DNA from: Ruminococcaceae bacterium UBA5295 | Lineage (GTDB): Bacteria > Bacillota > Clostridia > Oscillospirales > Acutalibacteraceae | DNA length: 64,000 bases | Direction: 5' to 3' | NCBI GenBank assembly: GCA_002411365.1 | Contig: DHSD01000029.1 | Coordinates: 1-64,000 of the forward strand | Shown: positions 32,370 through 42,074 of the stretch, one piece after another | Layout: every line of letters starts with the position of its first letter | Position numbering within the stretch: the stretch's first letter is position 1 | Made by a program: the position numbers and the translations under genes | Notes under the pieces: generated by a model | Databases searched by the model: none | What the model was told of the DNA's origin: nothing | Seen by the model: only the letters and a program-made list of their open reading frames with translations

Positions 32370-33836
32370 ATGGCAAAAAAACGGAAAAGCAAAAGCATTG
32401 CGCGGCGCTGGATTTTTAACAGCGTCGGCTCTCTGCTTATTATTGTGGCGGCGCTGGTAGCGACGCTTTCCTTCTCGGTGCAGGGCTATGTTTACAACGG
32501 GATACAGTCGGCGCTTAACGGGCGCTCTGACGAGCTGACAAACGTCTTTTCAAGCTATGGCAGGAAATCGGAGGAAGATTTTCTTGCTGCTGCGCGCGGA
32601 TATGTGGAGAATTTCCCAAACAAAGAGAGCATGGAGCTGATGGTGATAGACCAGAAAGGCCGCATAGTCACCACGTCAACAGGTTTCGCGCCGGACCAGA
32701 AACAGGAAATGCCGGATTACAAAACGGCTTTCGCCAATTCAGGTGACTATGGCACATGGACGGGGAAACTTTCGAGCGGGGAGCGTGTGATGGCCGTAAC
32801 GCGCGTAATACGCAACGATATCGGTTCGCCCGTAGGGTCGGTACGCTATGTTGTTTCGCTTGAAGAAGCCGACAGGCAGATATTCACAATAATTATCGCA
32901 CTGGTTCTGGCAGGCACCGTTGTCATTTTGTTCGTTTCAATTTCGAGCCATTATTTTATCCGCTCTATCCTGACGCCAATAAAGCAGATAGGCGCCACGG
33001 CGAAGATGATTGCGCAGGGCGACTTTAAAGCGCGTATACAGAAAACGAACGATGACGAGATAGGCGAACTTTGCGACACGATAAATGATATGGCGGATGA
33101 GCTCGGCCAAAGCGAAAAGATGAAGAATGACTTCATCTCATCTGTTTCGCATGAACTGCGCACGCCGCTTACGGCTATAAAAGGGTGGGCCGAAACGCTT
33201 CAGTCCGGTGAAACAGATAAAAAGACTTTTAACCGCGGCATGAAAATTATCGTGAGTGAAACGGAGCGCCTTGCGGGCATAGTCGAGGAGCTGCTCGATT
33301 TTTCACGAATGCAGAGCGGCCGCATGACGCTTACAATGGACAAAATCGACATACTTGCGGAACTCGACGCGGCAGTGTGTATGTTCAGCGAGCGTGCGCG
33401 CCAGGAGAATAAATTCCTTATTTACGACGGGCCGCAGATGCTTTCGCCGGTGCTCGGCGACATAAACCGCCTGCGGCAGGTGTTTGTAAATGTGCTTGAC
33501 AATGCCTTGAAGTACACAAAGTCCGGAGGGACGATAAATGTTTCTGCGGAAGAAGAGGGCGGCTTTATACGCGTGGTGATTGCTGACGACGGATGCGGAA
33601 TACCGGCCGAACACCTGCCTAATGTGAAAAAAAAGTTTTACAAGGCAAACCAGACTGTCCGCGGTTCAGGGATAGGCCTTGCGCTTGCGGATGAGATAAT
33701 GGCACTACATTCGGGTAACCTTGAAATAGACAGCCATGAAAATGTGGGCACAGTCGTAACCATAAGCATACCGACGTTTAAGAAGCTTGAAAACAAAACG
33801 CTTGAAGCAGGGAAAAAAGGAGGCGGCACTAAATGA
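32370..33836 (+). CDS. Sensor histidine kinase (PhoR/WalK-like)
   Basis: Membrane kinase of 488 aa. First membrane segment about 19-40, an extracellular sensor domain to about 170, second segment (IFTIIIALVLAGTVVILFVS), HAMP (RSILTPIKQIGATAKMIAQG), HisKA with phospho-His in FISSVSHELRTPLTAI, and HATPase with N box FVNVLDNALKYTKSGG, VIADDGCGIPAEH and SGIGLALADEI. It overlaps the next gene by four bases (ATGA). The partner is the adjacent regulator; the signal is unknown. Confidence 0.95.
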   Translation: MAKKRKSKSIARRWIFNSVGSLLIIVAALVATLSFSVQGYVYNGIQSALNGRSDELTNVFSSYGRKSEEDFLAAARGYVENFPNKESMELMVIDQKGRIVTTSTGFAPDQKQEMPDYKTAFANSGDYGTWTGKLSSGERVMAVTRVIRNDIGSPVGSVRYVVSLEEADRQIFTIIIALVLAGTVVILFVSISSHYFIRSILTPIKQIGATAKMIAQGDFKARIQKTNDDEIGELCDTINDMADELGQSEKMKNDFISSVSHELRTPLTAIKGWAETLQSGETDKKTFNRGMKIIVSETERLAGIVEELLDFSRMQSGRMTLTMDKIDILAELDAAVCMFSERARQENKFLIYDGPQMLSPVLGDINRLRQVFVNVLDNALKYTKSGGTINVSAEEEGGFIRVVIADDGCGIPAEHLPNVKKKFYKANQTVRGSGIGLALADEIMALHSGNLEIDSHENVGTVVTISIPTFKKLENKTLEAGKKGGGTK

Positions 33837-34801
33837 GCAGGGAAAAGACGAAGTGCATTACATCGATAGGCGGGCAGGCCCTTGTTGAAGGGATAATGAT
33901 GCGCGGACCGCAGAAAACCGAAACTGCGGTCCGTATGCCTGACGGGAGCATTTCGCTTGAAGAGATAAAAAGCAACTCCGCAGGTGAGCGCAGTAAAATA
34001 TGGAGCCTGCCGTTTTTCCGCGGCATTGCAAACTTCATCGATTCGCTTTCGGTAGGCTACCGCGCGCTTTCCCTTTCTGTAGAAAAATCAGGTGTGGAAG
34101 AAGAGGGGGAAGACGAGTCAAAATTTGACCGCTGGATTGAAAAGACATTCGGGGACAGGGCACTCAGCGTGATTTCCGGGGCGGGCACAATCCTTGGGCT
34201 TGTTATTGCCATCGGGCTGTTTTTCGTTTTTCCCACATGGCTTTTTAACATGATACAGAAGGCCGCAGGCCCGTCTGTTGCAGGTTGGCGCTCGCCGCTT
34301 GAAGGCGCCATGCGCATAGTAATTTTTACATTGTATCTCGCATTATGCGCTGCAATGCCTGATGTTCGCCGCGTCTTTGAATACCATGGAGCAGAGCACA
34401 AGACGATTTTCTGCTACGAGAACAGTGAAGAACTTACTGTGAAGAATGTGCGGAAGCACCAGCGCTTCCACCCGCGCTGTGGAACGAGCTTCATAGTCCT
34501 TATGCTGCTTATTGGGATACTTATCGGATTCATTATTCCGTTCACAAATCCGTTCCTGCGCACGGCAGCAAAGCTGCTGTGCATACCGCTTGTAGTAGGC
34601 ATAGGCTATGAGCTCATCAGGTACTGCGGCCGCAATGACAATCTGCTCACGCATATAATCTCGGCGCCCGGGCTTTGGATGCAGCGCATTACAACTAAGG
34701 AGCCTGACGACAGCATGATTGAAGTAGCCATTGCCGCCATGCGCGAAGTAATACCCGAAGACGGTGAAGACCGTATAGAGATTTCTGAGGATGCAGCATG
34801 A
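33833..34801 (+). CDS. DUF1385 family membrane protein (YqhQ-like)
   Basis: A 322-aa protein with the hallmark N-terminus TSIGGQALVEGIMMRGPQ and several membrane segments in the C-terminal two thirds, along with YHGAEHKTIFCYE and HPRCGTSFIVLMLLI. Its biochemical role is not known. In many Firmicutes it precedes prmC and prfA, and here prmC follows with a four-base overlap. It is coupled also to the upstream kinase by ATGA. Confidence 0.92.
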   Translation: MSREKTKCITSIGGQALVEGIMMRGPQKTETAVRMPDGSISLEEIKSNSAGERSKIWSLPFFRGIANFIDSLSVGYRALSLSVEKSGVEEEGEDESKFDRWIEKTFGDRALSVISGAGTILGLVIAIGLFFVFPTWLFNMIQKAAGPSVAGWRSPLEGAMRIVIFTLYLALCAAMPDVRRVFEYHGAEHKTIFCYENSEELTVKNVRKHQRFHPRCGTSFIVLMLLIGILIGFIIPFTNPFLRTAAKLLCIPLVVGIGYELIRYCGRNDNLLTHIISAPGLWMQRITTKEPDDSMIEVAIAAMREVIPEDGEDRIEISEDAA

Positions 34802-35649
34802 ACGTCGGGCAAGCATACCGTACAGGCAGAAAGATCCTTGAGGATGCCGGCGTAGATTCGCCGGCTTTTGATGCCGGCTGCCTTTTTAAGAAAGTCTTTG
34901 GCCTCAGCCTTCAGGAGCGAATAATTCAGTCCGAAAATGAAGCTGGAATGCAGAAAACAAAGCGCTTTCTTGCCCTTGCACACGAGAGGGCCGGCGGCAG
35001 GCCTCTGCAGTATATAATAGGTGAATGGCCGTTCCTCGATTTTACGCTGGAAGTCGGCGAAGGCGTGCTTATTCCGCGTGAAGAGACAGAGCTCCTTGTG
35101 CGCACAGCGGCGCAGATGCTTAAAAACGTGGAAAAGCCTGTGATCGTGGATTTGTGTTCCGGCTCTGGGGCAGTTGCCATAGGCCTTGCCTCGCTTCTGC
35201 CCGATGCGCGGATAGCAGCGGTGGAAAAGTATGGCGAGGCACTCTCATACCTTCGTCGGAATATTGAAAAAACGGGCTTCCGTGAGGTGCGGCCGGTGCA
35301 TGCTGATGTTTTTAGTGCAGAAGAAGCGCGCAGGTTTCCGGCACTTGATGCAGTAGTTGCGAACCCGCCGTATGTGCGCAGCGGGGAGATTGCGTCGCTT
35401 CAACGCGAAGTGCAGAGGGAGCCGGAGCAGGCGCTTGACGGCGGTGAAGACGGCCTGGCGTTTTACCGTGCGATTGCAGGGCTTTGGCTGCCGCACATAA
35501 AACCCGGCGGCGCAGCGGCGGTAGAAATCGGCGAAGGGCAGGCTGAAGACGTAAAAAAAATATTGGATCATTTTATGGAAAATGTCCGCATTATACGTGA
35601 TTTTAATGGCTTTGAACGCGTTGTGTGCGGAATACGCAGGCATACATGA
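34798..35649 (+). CDS. prmC: Peptide chain release factor N5-glutamine methyltransferase
   Basis: Methylates the GGQ glutamine of release factors RF1 and RF2. 283 aa: N-terminal helical domain, the family motif LIPREETELLV, SAM motif VIVDLCSGSGAVAIGLA and the catalytic NPPY in VVANPPYVRSGEI. Starts inside the preceding stop (ATGA). prfA, often next to it, is not in this window; recA follows under its own promoter. Confidence 0.96.
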   Translation: MNVGQAYRTGRKILEDAGVDSPAFDAGCLFKKVFGLSLQERIIQSENEAGMQKTKRFLALAHERAGGRPLQYIIGEWPFLDFTLEVGEGVLIPREETELLVRTAAQMLKNVEKPVIVDLCSGSGAVAIGLASLLPDARIAAVEKYGEALSYLRRNIEKTGFREVRPVHADVFSAEEARRFPALDAVVANPPYVRSGEIASLQREVQREPEQALDGGEDGLAFYRAIAGLWLPHIKPGGAAAVEIGEGQAEDVKKILDHFMENVRIIRDFNGFERVVCGIRRHT

Positions 35650-35662
35650 CGGTATATGCCAT

Positions 35663-35691
35663 TTGCTTTTAAGGTAAAAATAAATTATAAT
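35663..35691 (+). promoter_or_regulatory. Promoter of recA
   Basis: TTGCTT, a 17-base spacer and TATAAT, 38 bases before the recA ATG. No GAAC-N4-GTTC SOS box of the Firmicutes type is seen around it. Confidence 0.75.
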
Positions 35692-35729
35692 TATTATGTC
35701 TCTATTACAGTGTGATGGGAGGAACGTAT

Positions 35730-36941
35730 ATGTCAGAAAAGGGTACAGCAACCAGAAAACTGACCAAAACGGTCAACACGAGCGGTGATAAAAAGGTTGC
35801 GCTTGAAACGGCGCTTGCCAATATAGAAAAGCGGTTCGGAAAAGGCGCTGTGATGCGCCTTGGGCAGGATCAGGCTATGCATGTTGAAGCAATTTCAACA
35901 GGTTCGCTTGGGCTTGACCTTGCGCTTGGCATTGGCGGCCTTCCGCGCGGACGCATAGTTGAAATTTACGGCCCTGAAAGCTCAGGCAAAACGACCCTTG
36001 CACTGCACTGCATAGCTGAAGGCCAGAAAAACGGAGGCACAGCCGCATTTATAGATGTGGAGCATGCCCTCGACCCTACTTATGCCGCAGCTCTTGGCGT
36101 AGACGTGGATTCCCTCCTCGTTTCACAGCCGGACACGGGCGAGCAGGCCCTTGAAATCACGGAAGCGCTTGTGCGTTCCGGAGCGATAGATGTCATTGTA
36201 ATAGACTCTGTTGCAGCACTCGTCCCGCGTGCCGAAATCGAGGGCGAGATGGGCGACAATGTGGTGGGCCTTCAGGCAAGGCTCATGTCGCAGGCACTGC
36301 GCAAGCTTGCGGGGGCTATCTCAAAATCAAACTGTGTTGCGATTTTCATCAACCAGCTGCGTGAAAAAATAGGCATAAGCTACGGCAGCCCGGAGGTTAC
36401 AACAGGCGGGCGGGCGCTTAAGTTTTATGCTTCTGTGCGCATAGACGTGCGCCGCGGCGACCCGATAAAGACGGGCGGGGAGCAGATAGGCTCGCGCACA
36501 AAGGCGCGTGTGGTAAAAAACAAAATTGCGCCGCCTTTCCGTACGGCGGAATTTGATATGATATACGGCCATGGGATATCGCATACCGGCGAAGTGCTTG
36601 ACCTCGGTGTTGAGCTTGATGTGGTCCAGAAAAGCGGCTCGTGGTATTCATATGGTGAAACACGCCTCGGCCAGGGGCGCGAGAATGCGAAGGTTTTCCT
36701 TGATGCGCATCCGGAGATGGCCAAAGAAATCGAGGGGAAAATACGCGCGGATTCCAGCAAGCTGTTTTCACCTTCTAAAGCATCTTCTAATAATACATCG
36801 CCTTCAGCCGGCGGGCAGGCTGAAAGCAATGGCGTAAAACCTGTGGAAACGGACGGAAATGCCGTGCAGGCAGGCCAGGAAAAAGATGAAGACAGCCGCC
36901 GCTATGGAGCGGATATAGATATTGAGGCGGACGACAAATGA
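35730..36941 (+). CDS. recA: Recombinase RecA
   Basis: Strand-exchange ATPase for recombination and repair. From ATG 35730 (GGGAGG upstream; an in-frame ATG at 35712 overlaps that site) it is 403 aa. Walker [11 protein letters not shown], Walker [11 protein letters not shown], the loop L2 region [16 protein letters not shown] and [12 protein letters not shown] are seen. The C-terminal 60 residues are a Ser/Gly/Asp-rich tail, longer than in E. coli. recX follows with a four-base overlap. Confidence 0.97.
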   Translation: MSEKGTATRKLTKTVNTSGDKKVALETALANIEKRFGKGAVMRLGQDQAMHVEAISTGSLGLDLALGIGGLPRGRIVEIYGPESSGKTTLALHCIAEGQKNGGTAAFIDVEHALDPTYAAALGVDVDSLLVSQPDTGEQALEITEALVRSGAIDVIVIDSVAALVPRAEIEGEMGDNVVGLQARLMSQALRKLAGAISKSNCVAIFINQLREKIGISYGSPEVTTGGRALKFYASVRIDVRRGDPIKTGGEQIGSRTKARVVKNKIAPPFRTAEFDMIYGHGISHTGEVLDLGVELDVVQKSGSWYSYGETRLGQGRENAKVFLDAHPEMAKEIEGKIRADSSKLFSPSKASSNNTSPSAGGQAESNGVKPVETDGNAVQAGQEKDEDSRRYGADIDIEADDK

Positions 36942-37552
36942 TGCTTTCGGCTGTGGAGCCGCGCAGGAAGAGTCTTGTGGCGCTCTTTATTGACGGTGAA
37001 AAGGCTGCGGATATCGACAAGGAAACATACCTCAGGTCCGGCCTGAAGCCTGGCGACAATATGACTGATGATGCGCTGCACGAACTGATACGTGCGAGCG
37101 ATGCCCGCAGGGCAGAGCAGAAGGCAATGTACCTCCTGAGCTTCAGGGCACATTCCGAAAGGGAGCTTGCCCAGAAACTGAGCCGTACGTTTTCCCACGA
37201 AACTGCCGAAGAAGCCGCACATAAAATGAAAGAGCTCGGCTTTATAAGTGATGCTGAGTATGCCCGCTCTTTAGCAAAAGAGCTTTACGGCAGGAAGCAC
37301 TTTGCATTTTCGCGCGTGCGCATGGAGCTTATGCGCCGCGGGATAGGCCGTGAGATTGCAGAAAAAATCGCTCGGGAAGAAGAGCCTGACGCCGGTGAAG
37401 CCATACGCGAAGTAATAGCGAAAAAATATCAACGCTGCCTCGGCGACGAAAAGGGACGCCGCAGGACGGCCGCCGCGCTGCAGCGCCTCGGTTACCAGTG
37501 GAATGAAATCAGGAGCGCACTGCGCGAATTTACAGCAGATGAGGATGAATAA
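36938..37552 (+). CDS. recX: Regulatory protein RecX
   Basis: Modulator of RecA filaments. 204 aa, with the tandem three-helix repeats of the family: [36 protein letters not shown] and [18 protein letters not shown]. Starts within the recA stop (ATGA) and ends directly at the rimO ATG. The recA-recX order makes the call strong. Confidence 0.93.
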   Translation: MMLSAVEPRRKSLVALFIDGEKAADIDKETYLRSGLKPGDNMTDDALHELIRASDARRAEQKAMYLLSFRAHSERELAQKLSRTFSHETAEEAAHKMKELGFISDAEYARSLAKELYGRKHFAFSRVRMELMRRGIGREIAEKIAREEEPDAGEAIREVIAKKYQRCLGDEKGRRRTAAALQRLGYQWNEIRSALREFTADEDE

Positions 37553-38884
37553 ATGGCACATTCTGTAGGACTTGTCAATCTCGGCTGCGCAAAAAATCAG
37601 GTAGACGGCGAAATAATGCTTGCCGCCCTGAAAAAAGCCGGATATATAATAAAAGACGACGCCGCGCTTGCGGATGTTGCCATTGTGAATACATGCGGGT
37701 TTATAAATGCCGCTAAACAGGAATCAATAGATGAAATATTGGAACTTGCACGCCTTAAGTCAGAGGGGCGTATAAGCGCTATTATCGTTACGGGCTGCCT
37801 TGCGGAACGCTACCGCGAGCAGGTACAAAAGGAAATCCCCGAGGCCGACGCCGTTGTTGGCATAGGCGCCGACGGTGACATTGTTTCCGTTGTGCAGAAA
37901 GTAATTGAAGGGAAAAAGCTTCAGTCTTTTCCGGAAAAGACACACCTTCCCATGTGCGGTGGGCGTATGCTCCTGACGCCGAGTTGGTCGGCTTACCTCA
38001 AAATTGCGGAAGGGTGCGACAACCGCTGCGCTTACTGCGCTATCCCGTTTATACGTGGAAAATATCGCTCACGCCCGATGGAGAGCATTGAGCGCGAAGC
38101 GCGTACCCTTGCGGAAAATGGTGCAAAAGAGCTTGTAATTATAGCGCAGGACACTTCAAAGTACGGCATCGACCTTTACGGCAGGCTTATGCTGCCGGAA
38201 CTCCTGCGCCGCCTGTGCCGCATAGACGGTATAGAGTGGATAAGAATTTTATACGGCTATCCAGACGGGATGACGGACGAGCTGCTCCGCACGATTGCGC
38301 AGGAAGAAAAAGTCGTCCCTTATATAGATTTGCCGCTTCAGCACTGCAACAGTGAGATTCTCCACTCAATGCGGCGCGGCGGCAGCCGTGAGCAGCTTAC
38401 AGGCCTGATTGCGAAAATGCGCAGCATGGTGCCGGGCCTTGTGCTGCGCACGACGCTGATAGCAGGATATCCGGGGGAGACGGAAGGTCAGTTTGACGAA
38501 CTTTGCTCTTTTGTGCGCGAAATACGCTTTGAACGCCTCGGGTGTTTTGCATATTCACAGGAGGAAGGCACGGCGGCGGCGGAGCTGCCAGACCAAATAG
38601 ATAAAGAGGAAAAGCAGCGCCGCGCGGAGTTCGTCATGGAAATCCAGATGAATATCATGCAGGAGAACGGCGAGAAGATGGCCGGAAGGAAGCTGCGCGT
38701 CCTTACGGAAGGGTTTGACCGCTATGCGGGCTGCTGGTTTGGGCGCTCTTACATGGATTCCCCTGATGTTGATGGAAAGATATATTTTCACTCTTCCGGC
38801 AAAAATCCTGTGCCAGGGCAATTTGAAACAGTAAAAATAACCGGCTGTGTTGACGGTGACTTGACGGGTGAGACCGTCGGATAG
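37553..38884 (+). CDS. rimO: Ribosomal protein S12 methylthiotransferase
   Basis: Radical SAM enzyme that adds a methylthio group to an Asp of ribosomal protein S12. 443 aa: UPF0004 domain with Cys ligands (VNLGCAKNQVD, NTCGFI, GCLAERY), radical SAM motif CDNRCAYCAIP (C-x3-C-x2-C), and C-terminal TRAM domain. The start SVGLVNLGCAKNQVDGE separates it from MiaB. It begins right after recX stop, and pgsA follows as in many Firmicutes. Confidence 0.96.
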   Translation: MAHSVGLVNLGCAKNQVDGEIMLAALKKAGYIIKDDAALADVAIVNTCGFINAAKQESIDEILELARLKSEGRISAIIVTGCLAERYREQVQKEIPEADAVVGIGADGDIVSVVQKVIEGKKLQSFPEKTHLPMCGGRMLLTPSWSAYLKIAEGCDNRCAYCAIPFIRGKYRSRPMESIEREARTLAENGAKELVIIAQDTSKYGIDLYGRLMLPELLRRLCRIDGIEWIRILYGYPDGMTDELLRTIAQEEKVVPYIDLPLQHCNSEILHSMRRGGSREQLTGLIAKMRSMVPGLVLRTTLIAGYPGETEGQFDELCSFVREIRFERLGCFAYSQEEGTAAAELPDQIDKEEKQRRAEFVMEIQMNIMQENGEKMAGRKLRVLTEGFDRYAGCWFGRSYMDSPDVDGKIYFHSSGKNPVPGQFETVKITGCVDGDLTGETVG

Positions 38885-38895
38885 GGGGCGACGGA

Positions 38896-39468
38896 ATGAA
38901 TCTGCCGAATAAGCTGACTCTTTTTCGTGTCTTTTTGATTCCAGTGTTTGTGGTATTTGTTCTGTATCCGCAGATACCGTATAATTTTGTGTGGGCTTTC
39001 CTTGTTTTCGTCGCTGCGGCTCTCACGGACCGCTGGGACGGCAAGATAGCACGCAGCAGGAATCTTATCACGAATTTTGGTAAATTTCTCGACCCGCTGG
39101 CAGACAAAATGCTTGTGATTTCCGCTCTTGTCTGCTTCCTGCAGCTTGGCTTTGCGGATGTCTGGTGTGTGCTTATTATCATTGCGCGTGAGCTCATGGT
39201 GACTTCAATACGCCTGCTTGCACTCGAAAGCGGGGGCACGGTTATTGCCGCGAACAAGTGGGGCAAGGCAAAAACAGTGAGCCAGATGATTACAATAATT
39301 TTTATCCTGTTTTTCAAGAACCTGAGGCAGATTTTTATGTTTACTGGAGGAACGGCACTAATAACTTCCATAGGGAATGTGCTTCTCTGGATTGCTACAG
39401 CCCTTACAGTTATTTCCGGCGGCATTTACCTTAAAGAAAATATTCACCTTATCAACGCAGCAAAGTAA
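38896..39468 (+). CDS. pgsA: CDP-diacylglycerol-glycerol-3-phosphate 3-phosphatidyltransferase
   Basis: Makes phosphatidylglycerolphosphate in the membrane. 190 aa with the CDP-alcohol phosphotransferase motif D-G-x2-A-R-x8-G-x3-D-x3-D visible in DGKIARSRNLITNFGKFLDP followed by LADK. About five membrane segments. N-terminus NLPNKLTLFRVFLIPVFV is standard for PgsA. RBS GGGGGCGACGGA upstream. Last gene of the recA operon. Confidence 0.95.
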   Translation: MNLPNKLTLFRVFLIPVFVVFVLYPQIPYNFVWAFLVFVAAALTDRWDGKIARSRNLITNFGKFLDPLADKMLVISALVCFLQLGFADVWCVLIIIARELMVTSIRLLALESGGTVIAANKWGKAKTVSQMITIIFILFFKNLRQIFMFTGGTALITSIGNVLLWIATALTVISGGIYLKENIHLINAAK

Positions 39469-39477
39469 AATTGGCTA

Positions 39478-39506
39478 TTTACATAGTGCCTTTTATGTAC
39501 TATACT
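39478..39506 (+). promoter_or_regulatory. Promoter of the cysteine T-box leader
   Basis: TTTACA, a 17-base spacer and TATACT, upstream of the T-box that controls cysE-cysS. Confidence 0.65.
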
Positions 39507-39559
39507 ATTTTAGTAGAGTTATGTGAATAACGGCTGCTTTGCAGCTGGCATATAATGTG

Positions 39560-39808
39560 TTGCAGAGTAAAATGCATTGAGCGGGAAAAGTAACTGCTGC
39601 AGAGGCAAAAGAGATAAAGCGCCAACCGGGCTGAAAGCGCTTTTTACCAGGCAACAGCGAAAATGCATCCGTGAGCAGGCAGGGGGAATTTAAGTATCCC
39701 TGCACGTCAGGCTACGTTACCGGCCGCAGTGAGAAATAAAAGCGGAGTGGAACCGCGAATTTTTTATTCGCCTCCGTCCTCGAAAAATGAGGGCGGGGGC
39801 TTTTTTGT
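39560..39808 (+). promoter_or_regulatory. T-box leader, cysteine specifier (cysE-cysS)
   Basis: tRNA-sensing leader. Stem I elements AAAAGTAAC (AGTA-type), AAAAGAGATAAAGCGC (AG bulge) and GCTGAAAGCGC, then the specifier loop CAGCGAAAA-TGC with TGC (Cys) at 39664-39666, followed six bases later by GAGCAG. The T-box AGCGGAGTGGAACCGCG is at 39741-39757. Uncharged tRNA-Cys should favour read-through into cysE-cysS, consistent with the downstream genes. Confidence 0.93.
39769..39807 (+). terminator. T-box regulated terminator
   Basis: GCCTCCGTCCTC pairs with GAGGGCGGGGGC (some G-U) around a five-base loop, followed by TTTTTT. This is the off-state hairpin of the cysteine T-box. Confidence 0.9.
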
Positions 39809-39836
39809 AGGCTTTACTAAGGAGGCACTTTTTTGT

Positions 39837-40529
39837 ATGTTTGACAAACTGAAAGCTGAGCTTGACTCAATTATGGATCGTGACCCGGCAGCCCGCTCGA
39901 GGTGGGAAGTGTTTTTCCTCTATTCAGGCTTTAAGGCGGTGCGCTATTACCGCAGGGCGCACTGGTTTTACGGGCATAACCATAAATTCATCGCGAGGTA
40001 TATTTCACAGCGCGCGCGCCATAAAACAGGGATAGAGATACACCCGGGCGCGAAAATAGGCAAAGGGCTTTTCATTGACCACGGTATGGGCGTTGTAATA
40101 GGTGAGACGGCGGAAATCGGCGATAACTGCACGCTTTACCAGGGAGTGACGCTCGGCGGCACAGGAAAAGACCACGGCAAGCGCCACCCTACGCTTGGCA
40201 ACAACGTGCTTGTGGGTGCAGGGGCAAAGATACTCGGGCCGTTCTATGTAGGCGACAACGCGCGCATTGCGGCAGGCGCCGTGGTGCTCAATGAAGTTCC
40301 GGCAAATGCGACTGCTGTTGGTGTGCCGGCAAGGATAGTCAGGCTTAACGGTGTGAGGCCTAAGGACCTCGACCAGATCCATATCGGCGACCCTGTTTCG
40401 CAGACGCTCTGCCGCATGGACTACCAGATCTCATGCCTTCAGAAACAGGCCAAAGCTTTGCAGGAAAGCGGCAAAGCGGATGATGGTAAAGAAGAGGAGC
40501 CGAAACCACACAAAAAGATGAGAGTATAG
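39837..40529 (+). CDS. cysE: Serine O-acetyltransferase
   Basis: Acetylates serine as the entry to cysteine synthesis. 230 aa from ATG 39837 with AAGGAGG upstream; the open frame reaches back into the T-box terminator but that part is not coding. N-terminal helical domain (FDKLKAELDSIMDRDPAARS), then left-handed beta-helix hexapeptides IEIHPGAKIGKGLFIDHGMG, the active-site GETAEIGDNCTLYQGVTLGG and GAGAKILGPFYVGD. A charged 35-residue C-terminal tail is present. Under cysteine T-box control with cysS. Confidence 0.96.
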   Translation: MFDKLKAELDSIMDRDPAARSRWEVFFLYSGFKAVRYYRRAHWFYGHNHKFIARYISQRARHKTGIEIHPGAKIGKGLFIDHGMGVVIGETAEIGDNCTLYQGVTLGGTGKDHGKRHPTLGNNVLVGAGAKILGPFYVGDNARIAAGAVVLNEVPANATAVGVPARIVRLNGVRPKDLDQIHIGDPVSQTLCRMDYQISCLQKQAKALQESGKADDGKEEEPKPHKKMRV

Positions 40530-40601
40530 GAGCTTTAAAATACTTTAGAATATAAGGTAAGGCATTGAAATATGTTTTGAAAAGGGCAGGAGGAAGCAAA
40601 G

Positions 40602-42011
40602 TTGAAAATCTACAATACACTCACGCGGAAAAAGGAAGAATTTGTCCCAATAGTGCCGGGGCAGGCGCTAATTTATTCCTGCGGGCCAACGGTATATAAC
40701 TATATCCACATAGGCAATGCGCGGCCTATGTGCGTGTTCGATGTGCTCCGCCGCTACCTTGAGTTCCGCGGCATGAAAGTTAGGTTCGTGCAGAACTTCA
40801 CAGATATAGACGACAAGATAATCCGCCGCGCAAATGAAGAACATTCGGATTATCTGGCTGTCTCAAACCGCTATATAAACGAGTACAACAAAGATGCCGA
40901 AGGCCTGAATGTGCGGCCTGCTACAGTGCACCCGCGGGCGACGGAAAATATAGATGAGATGCTCGACATAATATCGACGCTTGTAAAAAAAGGTTATGCA
41001 TATGGAGCATCTAACGGCGATGTGTATTTCCGTACGCTGAAAGACAGGGAATACGGGAAGCTTTCGCACCAGCCAATAGATGACCTTAAATCCGGTGCAC
41101 GCATAGCGGTAGGGGAGCAGAAAGAACACCCCCTCGACTTTGCACTGTGGAAAGCGTCGAAGCCAGGCGAACCGAGCTGGGATTCCCCGTGGGGAAAGGG
41201 CCGCCCGGGCTGGCATATTGAGTGCTCAGCCATGGCGCGCCGCTATCTCGGCAAAACCATAGACATACACTGCGGCGGGCAGGACCTGATTTTCCCTCAC
41301 CATGAGAACGAGATTGCCCAGAGCGAGTGCTGCAACGGCGTGCCGTTTGCGCATTACTGGATGCATAACGGCTATATAAACGTAGACAACCGCAAAATGT
41401 CAAAATCGCTCGGCAATTTCTTCACAGTGCGCGATGTGGCAGAGAAGTACGGATATGAGCCTATACGCTACCTCATGGTGTCGTCGCATTACCGCACGCC
41501 CATTAACTACAGCGTGGGTATTATCGAGCAGTGCCGCGCGTCGCTTGACCGCCTTTACAATTGCCGTGACAACCTGCAGTTCCTCATGGAGCGTGCACCT
41601 TCAGGTGAAAAAGAAGGGGAAGCCGAAATACGCGCACGCATGGAGGAATACAAAAATAAATTCATAGGGTTTATGGACGATGACCTGAACACAGCCGATG
41701 CACTTTCGGTGCTTTTTGACTTTGCGAAAGACATCAACACAAACTTGAACACCGCATCAGCGCCTTCAAAAGAGCTGTGCAGTTTTGTGCTTGGCCTTTT
41801 CATGCAGCTTGCAGATGTGCTTGGCCTGCTGTATGCTAAAAAGGATAGCCATTCGCCGGATGCGGAAATAGAAAAGCTCATAGAGGAGCGCACAAAGGCG
41901 CGCCATGAAAAAAACTGGGCGGAAGCCGACCGCATACGCGATGAGTTGAAAGCACGCCATGTTGTGCTTGAAGACACACCGCAGGGCGTAAAATGGAAAA
42001 TAGTTAAATAG
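40602..42011 (+). CDS. cysS: Cysteinyl-tRNA synthetase
   Basis: Class I synthetase charging tRNA-Cys. 469 aa, full length. Zinc/active-site Cys in YSCGPTVYNYIHIGNARP (HIGN signature), WHIECSAMA and HCGGQDLIFPHHENEIAQ for zinc, and the KMSKSLGNF motif. Start is TTG with GCAGGAGG upstream. cysE-cysS order under a Cys T-box couples cysteine synthesis and charging to tRNA-Cys charge state. Confidence 0.98.
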   Translation: MKIYNTLTRKKEEFVPIVPGQALIYSCGPTVYNYIHIGNARPMCVFDVLRRYLEFRGMKVRFVQNFTDIDDKIIRRANEEHSDYLAVSNRYINEYNKDAEGLNVRPATVHPRATENIDEMLDIISTLVKKGYAYGASNGDVYFRTLKDREYGKLSHQPIDDLKSGARIAVGEQKEHPLDFALWKASKPGEPSWDSPWGKGRPGWHIECSAMARRYLGKTIDIHCGGQDLIFPHHENEIAQSECCNGVPFAHYWMHNGYINVDNRKMSKSLGNFFTVRDVAEKYGYEPIRYLMVSSHYRTPINYSVGIIEQCRASLDRLYNCRDNLQFLMERAPSGEKEGEAEIRARMEEYKNKFIGFMDDDLNTADALSVLFDFAKDINTNLNTASAPSKELCSFVLGLFMQLADVLGLLYAKKDSHSPDAEIEKLIEERTKARHEKNWAEADRIRDELKARHVVLEDTPQGVKWKIVK

Positions 42012-42035
42012 TGCCGACAAAATCTCCGTAACAGA

Positions 42036-42073
42036 AAAACACCCCCGGGCATAACCTGCTTTGGGGGTGTTTT
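42036..42073 (+). terminator. Terminator hairpin that also covers the Nramp ribosome site
   Basis: AAAACACCCCC pairs perfectly with GGGGGTGTTTT around a 16-base loop. The 3' arm includes the GGGGGTG ribosome site of the next gene, one base before its ATG (42075). It may end cysS transcripts or occlude translation of the transporter; the T tract is only four bases. Confidence 0.65.
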
Positions 42074-42074
42074 C

